The notes under the pieces are model-generated. The model was not told where the DNA came from and ran no database searches. It saw nothing but the letters and a program-made list of their open reading frames with translations. Of a stretch of DNA of 64,000 nt, positions 50,436-58,986 are shown in pieces (position 1 is the stretch's first letter; each line of letters opens with the position of its first letter). The translations under genes and the position numbers were made by a program. Source of the DNA: Streptomyces spinoverrucosus (GTDB taxonomy: Bacteria; Actinomycetota; Actinomycetes; Streptomycetales; Streptomycetaceae); NCBI RefSeq assembly GCF_006539505.1, contig NZ_BJND01000019.1, positions 62,001 to 126,000 on the forward strand. The letters are read 5' to 3'.

Positions 50436-51788
50436 GCTCGCCGCGTAATTGCGCAGGAAGAGGGCCTCCGCCACGGAGAGCCGCTCCAGTTCCTCCGGGG
50501 ACACGCTCTCGTTCACGGCGTGGATCTGGGCCTCCGGCTCGCTCAGGCCGATGAGCAGGATCTCCGCGCGGGGGTAGAGGGCGGCGAGGGTGTTGCACAG
50601 CGGGATGGAGCCGCCCTGGCCGGCGTACTGCATCTCCTGACCCGGGTACGCCGTCGCCATGGCGTCGGCCATCGCCTGGTACGCCGGGCTGGACGTGTCC
50701 GCGCGGAACGCCTGGCCCTGGCCGATCTGCTCGGTGCTCACCCGCGCGCCCCACGGCGTGTGCGCTTCGATGTGCGCCTGGAGCAGCTTGGTCGCCTCGG
50801 CCGCGTCCACGCCCGGCGGCACCCGCAGGCTGATCAGCGCGCGGGCGCTCGCCTGCACGGACGGGGTGGCGCCGACGACCGGCGGGCAGTCGATGCCGAG
50901 CACGGTCACGGCCGGACGCGCCCAGATCCGGTCGGCGACCGTACCGGAGCCGATCAGCCCGACCCCGTCCAGCACCTTGGCGTCCTTGCGGAACTGCCCC
51001 TCGTCGTACTGCAGTCCGTCCCACCGCTCGTCGCTGGTCAGCCCGTCGACCGTCGTCGACCCGTCCTCCGCGCGCAGCGAGTCCAGTACGCGGATCAGCG
51101 CGGCCAGCGCGTCCGGCGCGGCGCCGCCGAACTGGCCGGAGTGCAGATTCCCCTGGAGGGTGTCGACCCGGACGCGCAGCAGGGTCATACCGCGCAGGGT
51201 CGAGGTCACCGTGGGCAGTCCGACGCGGAAGTTGCCCGCGTCGCCGATCACGATCGTGTCGGACTGAAGCAGCTCCGGGTGCTCCTCGGCGTACCGCTCC
51301 AGGCCACCCGTGCCCATCTCCTCGGAGCCCTCGGCGATCACCTTCACATGCACGGGCACCCCGCCGTTGGCCTTGAGGGCGCGCAGCGCGAGCAGGTGCA
51401 TGATCAGGCCGCCCTTGCAGTCCGCGGCACCACGGCCGTACCAGCGGCCGTCGCGCTCGGTCAGCTCGAAGGGCGGGGTGATCCAGCCGGCCTCGTCCAG
51501 CGGCGGCTGCACGTCGTAGTGGGCGTAGAGCAGCACGGTCTTCGCGCCCGCCGGCCCGGGCAGGTAGCCGTACACCGACTGCGTCCCGTCCGGGGTGTCG
51601 AGCAGCGCCACGTCCTCGAAGCCCTCGGCGCGCAGCGCGTCCGCGATCCAGCGTGCGGCGCCCTCGCTCTCACTGCGCGGGAACTGGTCGAAGTCCGCCA
51701 CCGACTTGAAGGCCACCAGCTCGGTGAGCTCCGCCTTCGCCCTGGGCATCAGCGAGGCGACGGTCTCGGCGACCGGATTCGACGACAT
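50433..51788 (-). CDS. M20-family dipeptidase
   Basis: 451 residues from the ATG at 51788 with AGGAG seven bases upstream. The metal ligands are in LLYAHYDVQPPLDEAGW (His, Asp), YGRGAADCKGGL (bridging Asp), VIAEGSEEMGTGG (catalytic Glu and next Glu), and GDAGN; the lid domain has DTLQGNLHSGQFGGAAPD. Proteins of this layout are dizinc dipeptidases of broad range (PepV/CNDP-like). It is convergent with the peptide importer and would hydrolyse the imported dipeptides in the cytoplasm, a sensible functional partner though not in the same transcript. Confidence 0.92.
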   Translation of the reverse strand: MSSNPVAETVASLMPRAKAELTELVAFKSVADFDQFPRSESEGAARWIADALRAEGFEDVALLDTPDGTQSVYGYLPGPAGAKTVLLYAHYDVQPPLDEAGWITPPFELTERDGRWYGRGAADCKGGLIMHLLALRALKANGGVPVHVKVIAEGSEEMGTGGLERYAEEHPELLQSDTIVIGDAGNFRVGLPTVTSTLRGMTLLRVRVDTLQGNLHSGQFGGAAPDALAALIRVLDSLRAEDGSTTVDGLTSDERWDGLQYDEGQFRKDAKVLDGVGLIGSGTVADRIWARPAVTVLGIDCPPVVGATPSVQASARALISLRVPPGVDAAEATKLLQAHIEAHTPWGARVSTEQIGQGQAFRADTSSPAYQAMADAMATAYPGQEMQYAGQGGSIPLCNTLAALYPRAEILLIGLSEPEAQIHAVNESVSPEELERLSVAEALFLRNYAAS

Positions 51789-51970
51789 GGGCACGCTCCT
51801 CGTAGGTGCGACGTTGTACTTCGTGGGCATCCGCGACCACGCGGGTGTAGGCGCGCCCTGGTGTGCGGGGCGCATACGGTGCCGATCCTCCCACAGCGGC
51901 CCGCGGCGATCACCGCCGTAGGATGCGGGGGACAGATCGGCAGGCGGCGGATCGGGAGCAGTAGACCATC

Positions 51971-53221
51971 GTGAGCAGCGAGAACTCTTCGGCGGACGAC
52001 GGGCGGCAGGTGTGGGACGTCGTCGTGGTGGGCGCGGGACCCGCGGGGGCCTCGGCGGCCTACGCGGCGGCGGTCGCGGGGCGGCGTGTGTTGCTGCTGG
52101 AGAAGGCCGAGCTGCCCCGCTACAAGACGTGCGGCGGCGGGATCATCGGCCCCTCGCGCGATGCGCTGCCGCCCGGGTTCGACCTGCCGCTGCGGGACCG
52201 GGTGCACGCGGTGACGTTCGCCAACAACGGCCGCTTCAGTCGCACCCGGCGCTCCAAGCAGATGCTCTTCGGGCTGATCAACCGGCCCGAGTTCGACCAG
52301 CAGCTCGTCGAGCACGCGCAGAAGGCGGGCGCCGAGCTGCGCACGGGCGTCACGGTGTCCCGGGTCGAGCAGCACGGGTCGGCGGTGCCGGACCGGCGTA
52401 CGGTCGCCGTCGTACTGCAGGGCGGTGAGACGCTGCTGGCGCGGGCCGTGGTCGGCGCGGACGGCAGTGCCAGCCGGATAGGCGCGCACGTCGGGGTCAA
52501 GCTCGACCAGGTGGATCTCGGCCTGGAGCTGGAGATCCCGGTGCCGGACACGGTCGCGGAGGACTGGCAGGGGCGGGTCCTCATCGACTGGGGGCCGATC
52601 CCGGGCAGTTACGGGTGGGTCTTCCCCAAGGGTGACACGCTGACGGTCGGGGTGATCTCCGCGCGCGGTGAAGGCGCCGCGACCAAGCGGTACTTGGAGG
52701 ACTTCGTCGGGCGGCTGGGGCTCGCCGGTTTCGAGCCGAGCGTCTCTTCCGGGCACCTGACCCGCTGCCGCGCCGACGACTCGCCGCTGTCGCGCGGGCG
52801 TGTGCTGGTGTGCGGTGACGCGGCGGGGCTGCTGGAGCCGTGGACGCGCGAGGGCATCTCGTTCGCGCTGCGGTCGGGGCGGCTCGCGGGGGAGTGGGCG
52901 GTGCGGATCGCGGAGGCGCACGACGCGGTGGACACGCGCCGGCAGGCCCTGAACTACGCGTTCGCGATCAAGGCCGGGCTGGGTGTGGAGATGGCGGTCG
53001 GCAGGCGGATGCTGACGGTGTTCGAGCGGCGGCCCGGGCTCTTCCACGCGGCGCTGACCGGGTTCCGCCCGGCGTGGAAGGCATTCATGGACATCACGCG
53101 GGGCGCCACATCCCTGGGCGAGCTCGTCCGCACGCATCCGATGGCCCAGCGCGCCCTGACCGCGCTGGACCGCCGGGCGGCTGGCGCCGGGACGGCTGAG
53201 ACCGGCGAGGTCAGCCCCTGA
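51971..53221 (+). CDS. geranylgeranyl reductase family FAD-dependent protein
   Basis: 416 residues from a GTG without a near ribosome site. FAD motif VVVVGAGPAGASAAYAAAVA, the second YKTCGGGIIGPS segment, and LVCGDAAGLLEPWTREGISF with SGRLAGEW are the signature of the geranylgeranyl reductase/ChlP-like subfamily of flavoproteins. Members reduce isoprenoid double bonds, for example in menaquinone or archaeal-type lipids, but no isoprenoid gene is adjacent, so the substrate is open. The C-terminal helices (from residue 335) are family-typical. It is divergent from the dipeptidase gene. Confidence 0.88.
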   Translation: MSSENSSADDGRQVWDVVVVGAGPAGASAAYAAAVAGRRVLLLEKAELPRYKTCGGGIIGPSRDALPPGFDLPLRDRVHAVTFANNGRFSRTRRSKQMLFGLINRPEFDQQLVEHAQKAGAELRTGVTVSRVEQHGSAVPDRRTVAVVLQGGETLLARAVVGADGSASRIGAHVGVKLDQVDLGLELEIPVPDTVAEDWQGRVLIDWGPIPGSYGWVFPKGDTLTVGVISARGEGAATKRYLEDFVGRLGLAGFEPSVSSGHLTRCRADDSPLSRGRVLVCGDAAGLLEPWTREGISFALRSGRLAGEWAVRIAEAHDAVDTRRQALNYAFAIKAGLGVEMAVGRRMLTVFERRPGLFHAALTGFRPAWKAFMDITRGATSLGELVRTHPMAQRALTALDRRAAGAGTAETGEVSP

Positions 53222-53457
53222 GATCCGTCGCGCCGGTCTCTGTGGCGCCCGTCGGAGGAGTTGCGGCCGGAGGCGGTGCGGAGGCTGCCGATGTCGCGGC
53301 CGACCTGCTGTCCGAGGTGAGGAGCGTGGAGGATCGCGAGGCGTTCTTCCGGCATGCTGTCGGTCGGCTCGCCCACACCGTCGGCCTCGTCCTTCCGCAG
53401 GGGCCGAGCCGCGCTGGACCGCCGGGCCGCGCATGAGGGCCCGGCCGGGCAGGGCCG

Positions 53458-54252
53458 TCAAGGCACCGGCACCGGTGGCAAGGGCAGCAGGTTCGGGTCC
53501 TGGCGCAGGATCCGGGCGTGCAGTGAGCGGAGCGCGGGACCCGGGTCCGCGCCCATCGCCTCGGCCAGCCGCTGCCGCGCACCCTCGTACGCGGCCAGCG
53601 CGTCCGCCGGGCGGCCGGTGCGGCACAGGGCGAGCATCAGCAGCTCGACGAGCCGTTCCCGCAGCGGGTGCGCCGCGACGAGGCGGACGAGTTCGTGGAC
53701 GTACTCGAAGGACCGACCGAGTTCGATCTCCCCGGTCAGGCGCGCTTCGAGGACGGTGAGGCGTTTCTCGGCCCAGCGCAGGCGCTCCGCCGTCAAGTAC
53801 GGCGCCTGGAGGCCCTCGGCGAAGTCGCCGCGCCACAACTCCTCGGCCGCGCACGCCAGTTCGACCGCGCGCCGCACCTCTCCGGCGTCCCGGGCGGCGA
53901 GGGCGGCGTCCACCAGCCGACGCCGTTCGCGCAGGTCGGCGATCTCCGCGCCGGTCAGCCGGTACCCGGCGCCCGTCCACGCCAGCTCCGGCCCGGCGCC
54001 CAGCGCGCGGCGCAGGCCGGAGACGTACTTCTGGACGAGCTTGCGCACATGTACCGGCGGTGCGCCGCCCCACACGGCCTCGACCAGACCGTCGTAGGAG
54101 AGCGGCCGCCCCTCCTGGAGCAGCAGGACCGCGAGCACTGCTCTCTGTTTGGGCGGGCCGAGCGGGATTTCCACGCCGTCACGCAGGGCACGCAGCGGGC
54201 CGAGCAGCTCGAAACGCAGGCCGTGCGATGTGCCGGTCATCCCCTCACCCAT
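53458..54252 (-). CDS. SARP-family transcriptional activator (AfsR/DnrI-type DNA-binding plus BTAD)
   Basis: 264 residues. The N-terminal winged-helix DNA-binding domain (10-100) has FELLGPLRALRDGVEIPLGP, KQRAVLAVLLLQEGRPLSYD and VHVRKLVQKYVSGLRRALG; the bacterial transcriptional activation domain (about 115-260) has the ARLTGEIELGRSFEYVHELV and LALCRTGRPADALAAYEGAR segments. SARPs usually activate antibiotic clusters by binding direct repeats. No biosynthetic cluster is here; its divergent neighbour is an MMPL exporter. A TACGCT element six bases before the ATG at 54252 suggests a leaderless start; an ATG at 54240 is also in frame. Confidence 0.88.
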   Translation of the reverse strand: MGEGMTGTSHGLRFELLGPLRALRDGVEIPLGPPKQRAVLAVLLLQEGRPLSYDGLVEAVWGGAPPVHVRKLVQKYVSGLRRALGAGPELAWTGAGYRLTGAEIADLRERRRLVDAALAARDAGEVRRAVELACAAEELWRGDFAEGLQAPYLTAERLRWAEKRLTVLEARLTGEIELGRSFEYVHELVRLVAAHPLRERLVELLMLALCRTGRPADALAAYEGARQRLAEAMGADPGPALRSLHARILRQDPNLLPLPPVPVP

Positions 54253-54396
54253 GCGTTGAGCGTATCCCGAGCCTCCTTTTCCGGCGGATCATCTCCATGG
54301 CCGCCCATCCCCACATTCCAGCGGATCTTCCAGTGCCCCTTCCAGCGCCCGCCGCCACCCTGACCCGACAGCGAACCCCGGCGAAAGGCCCCCGAC

Positions 54397-56550
54397 ATGC
54401 TCACCCGCCTCGGCCGGATGGCCGTGCGGCACAGTCGTGCCGTCCTCATCGGCTTCCTGCTCGCCTTCCTCGGCCTCGGTGCGTACGGCGCCGGCGCCCA
54501 GGGCGACCTCGATCTGTCCCGTTGGGACTCACCGGGCACGGAGTCGGTGCGGGCCGGGGAGGAGTTGCGCGACCACTTCCGCACCGGGAACCCCAACCTT
54601 GCCGTGCTCGTCACGGCCCGCGACGGCGACGTCGACAGCCCGGCCACCGAGCAGGCGGCCCGCGAACTCACCGCGGAGGTCGAGCGGTTGCCGCTCGTCA
54701 CCGACCTCACCTCGTACTGGGACGCCGGCAGCCCCGCCCTGCGCGGCGAGGACGGCCGCCGCGCCCTGATCCTCGCCCGCCTCGAAGGCACCGCCACCGA
54801 GACCCGCGCCGAACTCGCCAAGACCTCGCCCCAGTTGACGCGTACAACGCCCCAACTCGACATCACCGTCGGCGGCCAGGAGGAGATCTCGCGTCAGGTC
54901 GGCGAACAGGCCCGCACCGACTTCCTGCGCGCCGAGGCCTTCGCCCTCCCGGCGGTGCTCCTCCTGCTGATCCTCGTCTACCGGCGCACGGCGGCGGCCC
55001 TGCTGACCGTCGCGGTCGGTCTCCTCTCCGTCCTCGGCACCCTCGCCGGACTGCGGGCGATCGCCCAGTTCACGGAGGTCTCGACCTTCGCCGCCAACCT
55101 CGCACTGGTCCTCGGCCTCGGGCTCGGCGTCGACTACAGCCTGTTCGTGATCAACCGATACCGCGAGGAGCGCGCCGCGGGTCACGATCAGCCCACATCC
55201 GCCGTCCGGGCCACCCGCGTGGCAGGGCGCACCGTCGCCTTCAGCGGGGTCACCGTCGCGGTGTCGCTGTGTGCGCTGCTGGTGTTCCCGTTCTTCTTCC
55301 TCAGCTCGTTCGCGTACGCCGGTGTCCTCGTCGTCTGCTGGGCCGTCGCCGGCGCGGTGCTCTTCCTCCCCGCCGCCCTCGCCCGCTGGGGCCACCGCGT
55401 GGAACGCCCCACCGCGCCCGCCTCCGGCTTCTGGCACCGGACCGCGCTGACGGCGATGCGCCGGCCGCTCGTCGCGGGCGCCGGCGTGCTCACCGTCCTC
55501 CTCATCGCCGCCTCCCCGCTCCTCGGCCTCCGCTTCGGCCTGCCGGACGAGCGCACACTCCCCGCGGGCACCTCCTCGCGCACCACCTCCGAGATCGTGC
55601 ACCGGGAGTTCGCGGCCGAACCCACGGACACCGTCCAGATCGTCCTCGGCGAACAGGTCAGTACGCGCGCGTACGCCACCGCACTCTCCCGCCTGCCGGG
55701 CGTCCACCAGGTCGACGCGCCCGAGGGCACCTACCAGGACGGCCGCCGCACCGGCGCCCCCGGCCAGGACCGGCTGACGGCACCCGACGGACGCGTACGA
55801 CTGGCCGTCGTACCCACCCAGCAGGCCATGTACGGCGACGTGCCCGCCTTCGTCGACCGGATCCGGGACACCCCGGCCCCCGCGCCCGCGCTGGTCGGCG
55901 GCTACCCCGCCGAGACCACGGACTTCCGCGCCACGCTCCTCGACCGGCTCCCGCTCGCCGTCGCGCTCGTGCTGGTGGCGACGTACGTGATCCTCTTCCT
56001 GATGACCGGCAGTGTGCTGCTGCCCGCCAAGGCGACCGTGCTCAATCTGCTGAGCCTGTCGGTGATGTTCGGCTGTCTGGTGTGGGTCTTCCAGGACGGG
56101 CATCTGTCCGGGCTCCTCGGCTTCACGCCGACCGGGTCGATCGAGCCGAGCATTCCGGTGCTGATGTTCTGTGTGGCGTACGGGCTGTCGATGGACTACG
56201 AGGTGTTCCTGCTGGCGCGGATCAAGGAGGAGCACGACCGGACGGGCGACACGGTGCGGGCCGTGGCGGAGGGCATTCGGCGCAGCGCCCCGCTGATCAC
56301 CGCGGCGGCCGGGATTCTGGCGCTGTCCTTCCTGTCGTACGCGACCGGCGGTGTCGTCTTCCTCAAGGAGTTGGGCATCGGCACGGCGCTGACGATCCTC
56401 GTCGACGCCACCCTCATCCGGGTGGTGCTGCTGCCGGTGACGATGCGGCTCGCGGGGCGGGCGAACTGGTGGGCGCCGCGGTGGCTGCGCGGGCTGCGGG
56501 TCCGGGAGGGCGGTGGGGAGAAGGACGTACTTCGCGGGGAGTACGTGTGA
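54397..56550 (+). CDS. MMPL-family RND exporter
   Basis: 717 residues with two sets of about six helices. The proton-relay Asp-Tyr pairs are in LGLGLGVDYSLFVINRYREE and AYGLSMDYEVFLLARIKEEH, the position of the pairs known in MmpL3. Large outer loops follow the first helix of each half. MMPL proteins export lipids, siderophores or antibiotics. A fair ribosome site (GAAAGG) precedes the ATG. It is divergent from the SARP gene and 53 bases upstream of a two-component system that could regulate it, so this group may be a resistance or lipid-export response module. Confidence 0.92.
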   Translation: MLTRLGRMAVRHSRAVLIGFLLAFLGLGAYGAGAQGDLDLSRWDSPGTESVRAGEELRDHFRTGNPNLAVLVTARDGDVDSPATEQAARELTAEVERLPLVTDLTSYWDAGSPALRGEDGRRALILARLEGTATETRAELAKTSPQLTRTTPQLDITVGGQEEISRQVGEQARTDFLRAEAFALPAVLLLLILVYRRTAAALLTVAVGLLSVLGTLAGLRAIAQFTEVSTFAANLALVLGLGLGVDYSLFVINRYREERAAGHDQPTSAVRATRVAGRTVAFSGVTVAVSLCALLVFPFFFLSSFAYAGVLVVCWAVAGAVLFLPAALARWGHRVERPTAPASGFWHRTALTAMRRPLVAGAGVLTVLLIAASPLLGLRFGLPDERTLPAGTSSRTTSEIVHREFAAEPTDTVQIVLGEQVSTRAYATALSRLPGVHQVDAPEGTYQDGRRTGAPGQDRLTAPDGRVRLAVVPTQQAMYGDVPAFVDRIRDTPAPAPALVGGYPAETTDFRATLLDRLPLAVALVLVATYVILFLMTGSVLLPAKATVLNLLSLSVMFGCLVWVFQDGHLSGLLGFTPTGSIEPSIPVLMFCVAYGLSMDYEVFLLARIKEEHDRTGDTVRAVAEGIRRSAPLITAAAGILALSFLSYATGGVVFLKELGIGTALTILVDATLIRVVLLPVTMRLAGRANWWAPRWLRGLRVREGGGEKDVLRGEYV

Positions 56551-56603
56551 TCACCTCGCCCGGCTGACGCCGTGCGGCGTGGGGGCGGTCTAGCGTGGCG
56601 GAC

Positions 56604-57821
56604 ATGGAGGAGCAGTGGGGACGTCGTGGCGGGTGGTGGCGGTACGGGCCGCCGTGGCCGGGCCGCTGGGACGAGGAGCGGCTGGGCCGGTGGCCGTGGC
56701 GCTCCACCGTGCTGCTCACCGCCTTCGTGCTCGTGGGCTCCGGCTTCGCCGCGCACGCCCAGGAGGGGGAGCGGGCGGCGCTCGACCCCTTCGCGCGCGT
56801 GCTGCTGGTGGTGGCGGCGGGGGCGCTGCTGTGGCGGCAGCGGTTCCCGGTGCCGGTGGTGTTCGGGAACGCGGTGGCCGTCGCGGTGTATCTGGGCGCC
56901 GGATATCCGTACGGGCCCGTGCTGCTCACCGTCGCCGTCGCCTGTTTCAGCGCGATTGTCGCGGGGCATCGCAGGGCCGCGTGGGCGGCGCTGGGGATGC
57001 TGTGGGCGGCGCATGTGCTGGTCGCGCACTGGCTCTACCAGTGGCTGCCGCCGTCCGGGGACGCGCCCGCCGCCTGGACGCAGGAGATCGTGACCGCAAC
57101 GTGGGTGGTGGCGATCGTGGCGCTGTCGGAGCTGGCCCGGACCCGGCGTGAGCAGTGGGCGCGGGAGCGGGCCGAGCGGGCGCAGGCGGCGCGGCGGCGG
57201 GCCGACGAGGAACGGTTGCGGATCGCGCGCGAACTGCACGATGTGCTCGCGCACAGCATCTCCGTGATCAATGTGCAGGCGGGCGTCGGTCTCGCCCTTC
57301 TCGACAGCGACCCGGAGCAGGCGCGGACGGCGCTCACCACCATCAAGGACGCCAGCAAGGAGGCGCTCGGCGAGGTCCGCCAGGTGCTCGACACGCTGCG
57401 AACGCCGGGGGACGCGCCGCGCACTCCGGCGCCCGGCCTGGACCGGCTGCCGGAGCTGGTCGAACAGGCGGCGAGCGCCGGGCTGACGGTGACGGTCGAG
57501 GGCGAGTCGCCCCGCCTGCCGCCCGGGACGGACCTCGCCGCGTTCCGGATCGTCCAGGAGGCCCTCACCAATGTCGTACGGCACTCCGGGTCGCGGCACG
57601 CGCGCGTGCACCTCGATCAGACGGGCGGCGCGCTGCGGCTGCGCATCGACGACGACGGACCGGCGACCGGTGCCGACGCGGGCGGCAGCGGCAACGGACT
57701 GGCCGGAATGCGGGAACGGGCGGCCGCGCTGGGTGGCACCATCGAGGCGGGCCCGCGACCCGACGGCGGCTTCCGGGTGCTCGCCACGCTGCCGCTGACG
57801 AGAAAGGACGACGACCGGTGA
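56604..57821 (+). CDS. two-component sensor histidine kinase, NarL-type (HisKA_3)
   Basis: 405 residues from the ATG at 56604; a GTG nine bases upstream is in frame, but TAGCGT (56591-56596) looks like a -10 that would put the transcript start at the ATG. Four to five membrane helices (about 30-165) with no large outer domain, a coiled segment RTRREQWARERAERAQAA, then the dimerisation box RIARELHDVLAHSISVINVQ with phosphorylated His212 and an HATPase domain (FRIVQEALTNVVRHS, GGSGNGLAGMRERAAALGG). The sensor is likely in the membrane. Its stop overlaps the response-regulator GTG. Confidence 0.92.
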   Translation: MEEQWGRRGGWWRYGPPWPGRWDEERLGRWPWRSTVLLTAFVLVGSGFAAHAQEGERAALDPFARVLLVVAAGALLWRQRFPVPVVFGNAVAVAVYLGAGYPYGPVLLTVAVACFSAIVAGHRRAAWAALGMLWAAHVLVAHWLYQWLPPSGDAPAAWTQEIVTATWVVAIVALSELARTRREQWARERAERAQAARRRADEERLRIARELHDVLAHSISVINVQAGVGLALLDSDPEQARTALTTIKDASKEALGEVRQVLDTLRTPGDAPRTPAPGLDRLPELVEQAASAGLTVTVEGESPRLPPGTDLAAFRIVQEALTNVVRHSGSRHARVHLDQTGGALRLRIDDDGPATGADAGGSGNGLAGMRERAAALGGTIEAGPRPDGGFRVLATLPLTRKDDDR

Positions 57822-58483
57822 TCCGCGTAACTCTCGCCGACGACCAGTCACTGGTCAGGGCCGGTTTCAAGGCGCTGCTGGATGCGCAGCCGGACATCGA
57901 GGTGGCCGGTGAGGCCGCCGACGGTGAGGAGGCGGTGCGCACGGTGCGTGAACTGCGGCCCGACGTCGTGCTGATGGACATCCGGATGCCCGTCCTCGAC
58001 GGCCTGGCCGCGACCCGTCGGATCACCGAGGACGCGGCCCTGAAGGACGTGAAGGTGGTCATGCTGACCACCTTCGAGCTGGACGAGTACGTCTTCGAGG
58101 CGATCCGCTCCGGCGCCTCCGGCTTCCTGGTCAAGGACACCGAGCCGGAAGAACTCCTGCGCGCGGTTCGGGCGGTGGTCGCGGGGGACGCGCTGCTCTC
58201 GCCGGGCGTGACGCGGCGGCTGATCGCCGAGTTCGCGGCCCGCTCCAAGGAGCCCGCGGCCGCCGACGCCCTCGCCGAACTCACCGAGCGGGAGCGGGAG
58301 GTGATGGCCCTGGTCGGCATCGGCCTGTCCAACGAGGAGATCGCCCGCCGCCTGGTCGTCAGCCCCCTCACCGCGAAGACGCACGTCAGCCGCACGATGG
58401 TGAAGCTGGGCGCGCGGGACCGGGCCCAACTGGTGGTGCTGGCCTACGAGTCGGGGCTGGTGCGGCCGGGCTGGCTCGGCTGA
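57818..58483 (+). CDS. response regulator, NarL/FixJ type with LuxR HTH
   Basis: 221 residues from a GTG overlapping the kinase stop (GTGA), so translation is coupled. The receiver domain has acidic ADDQSLVRAG, phosphoacceptor Asp54 in VVLMDIRMPVLDGLAATRRI, and Lys in GASGFLVKDTEPEELLRAVR. The C-terminal LuxR HTH is LTEREREVMALVGIGLSNEE, then IARRLVVSPLTAKTHVSRTM. Probable targets are its own operon or the upstream MMPL gene. Its last 40 bases overlap the end of a small membrane protein gene on the other strand. Confidence 0.94.
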   Translation: MIRVTLADDQSLVRAGFKALLDAQPDIEVAGEAADGEEAVRTVRELRPDVVLMDIRMPVLDGLAATRRITEDAALKDVKVVMLTTFELDEYVFEAIRSGASGFLVKDTEPEELLRAVRAVVAGDALLSPGVTRRLIAEFAARSKEPAAADALAELTEREREVMALVGIGLSNEEIARRLVVSPLTAKTHVSRTMVKLGARDRAQLVVLAYESGLVRPGWLG

Positions 58484-58728
58484 GTCGTGTGCCGGAAGCG
58501 GACGAGCACGGCGATCACTCGTACGACGAACAGCACCGGCCCGAGGACCAGTCCCGCCCGGACCAGCCAGGTCTCCACCACGCGGGGCAGTGCGAAGAGC
58601 CACGCCGGACCGGCGACCGCCCCGACGACCACCGCCGCCGCGAAGGCCGCGCTGCACAGCGCGTACCCGATCTCGACGGTGATCGCATCCCGCTCGGCCT
58701 GCGTACGCCGCCCCCCGTAGGTCTCCAT
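58444..58728 (-). CDS. small membrane protein, probably DUF6332 family
   Basis: 94 residues from the ATG at 58728; ATGs at 58737 and 58764 are in frame. GGRRTQAERDAITVEIGYAL, followed by two hydrophobic helices (SAAFAAAVVVGAVAGPAWLF and AGLVLGPVLFVVRVIAVLV), matches what I remember of the DUF6332 family of Streptomyces two-helix proteins. No function is known and no ribosome site is clear. It is convergent with the response regulator and overlaps its 3' end by 40 bases. Confidence 0.65.
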   Translation of the reverse strand: METYGGRRTQAERDAITVEIGYALCSAAFAAAVVVGAVAGPAWLFALPRVVETWLVRAGLVLGPVLFVVRVIAVLVRFRHTTQPSQPGRTSPDS

Positions 58729-58802
58729 GACCCGCATCAAACATGCGTACGCCCGACGGAGCAAGCAGGCCCCGCCGGGCGTACACCGGAGACGGTCCCC
58801 TA

Positions 58803-58986
58803 GGGCCTGTCGTTTGGATCATGTCGGCGTCGCGGGGTCTGGCACGCGCATCTGCCGCGTTGTCGTCGGTTGGCGACGCGCCGCGTCGCCGCCCTCCTCC
58901 GCCTTGCAGCTGCACGCGCCAGACCCCGCTCGGGTCGGCTGAAAAGCGCAGTCTCTCTCAGCCGACCTGATCCAAACGACAGGCCC
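58803..58986. mobile_element. 184-bp MITE-like element with 19-bp terminal inverted repeats
   Basis: GGGCCTGTCGTTTGGATCA at 58803-58821 and its exact complement at 58968-58986 bound a non-coding 184-bp segment. TA flanks both ends (58801-58802 and 58987-58988), and the wider CTAG is palindromic at both edges, so the target duplication is TA or CTAG. A second perfect stem, GTCGGCTGA with TCAGCCGAC (58934-58942 and 58958-58966), lies just inside the right end. No transposase is present, so it would be mobilised by an outside IS enzyme. The stop codon TAG of the minus-strand MFS gene is read from the right junction. Confidence 0.85.

Noticed and set aside
53222..53457. Short frames between the GGR-like and SARP genes
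   Set aside because: No ribosome site, no similarity seen and no consistent codon pattern; treated as a convergent intergenic gap.
53458..58483. An antibiotic biosynthetic cluster around the SARP gene
   Set aside because: No synthase, synthetase or tailoring genes lie nearby, only transport and signalling genes.
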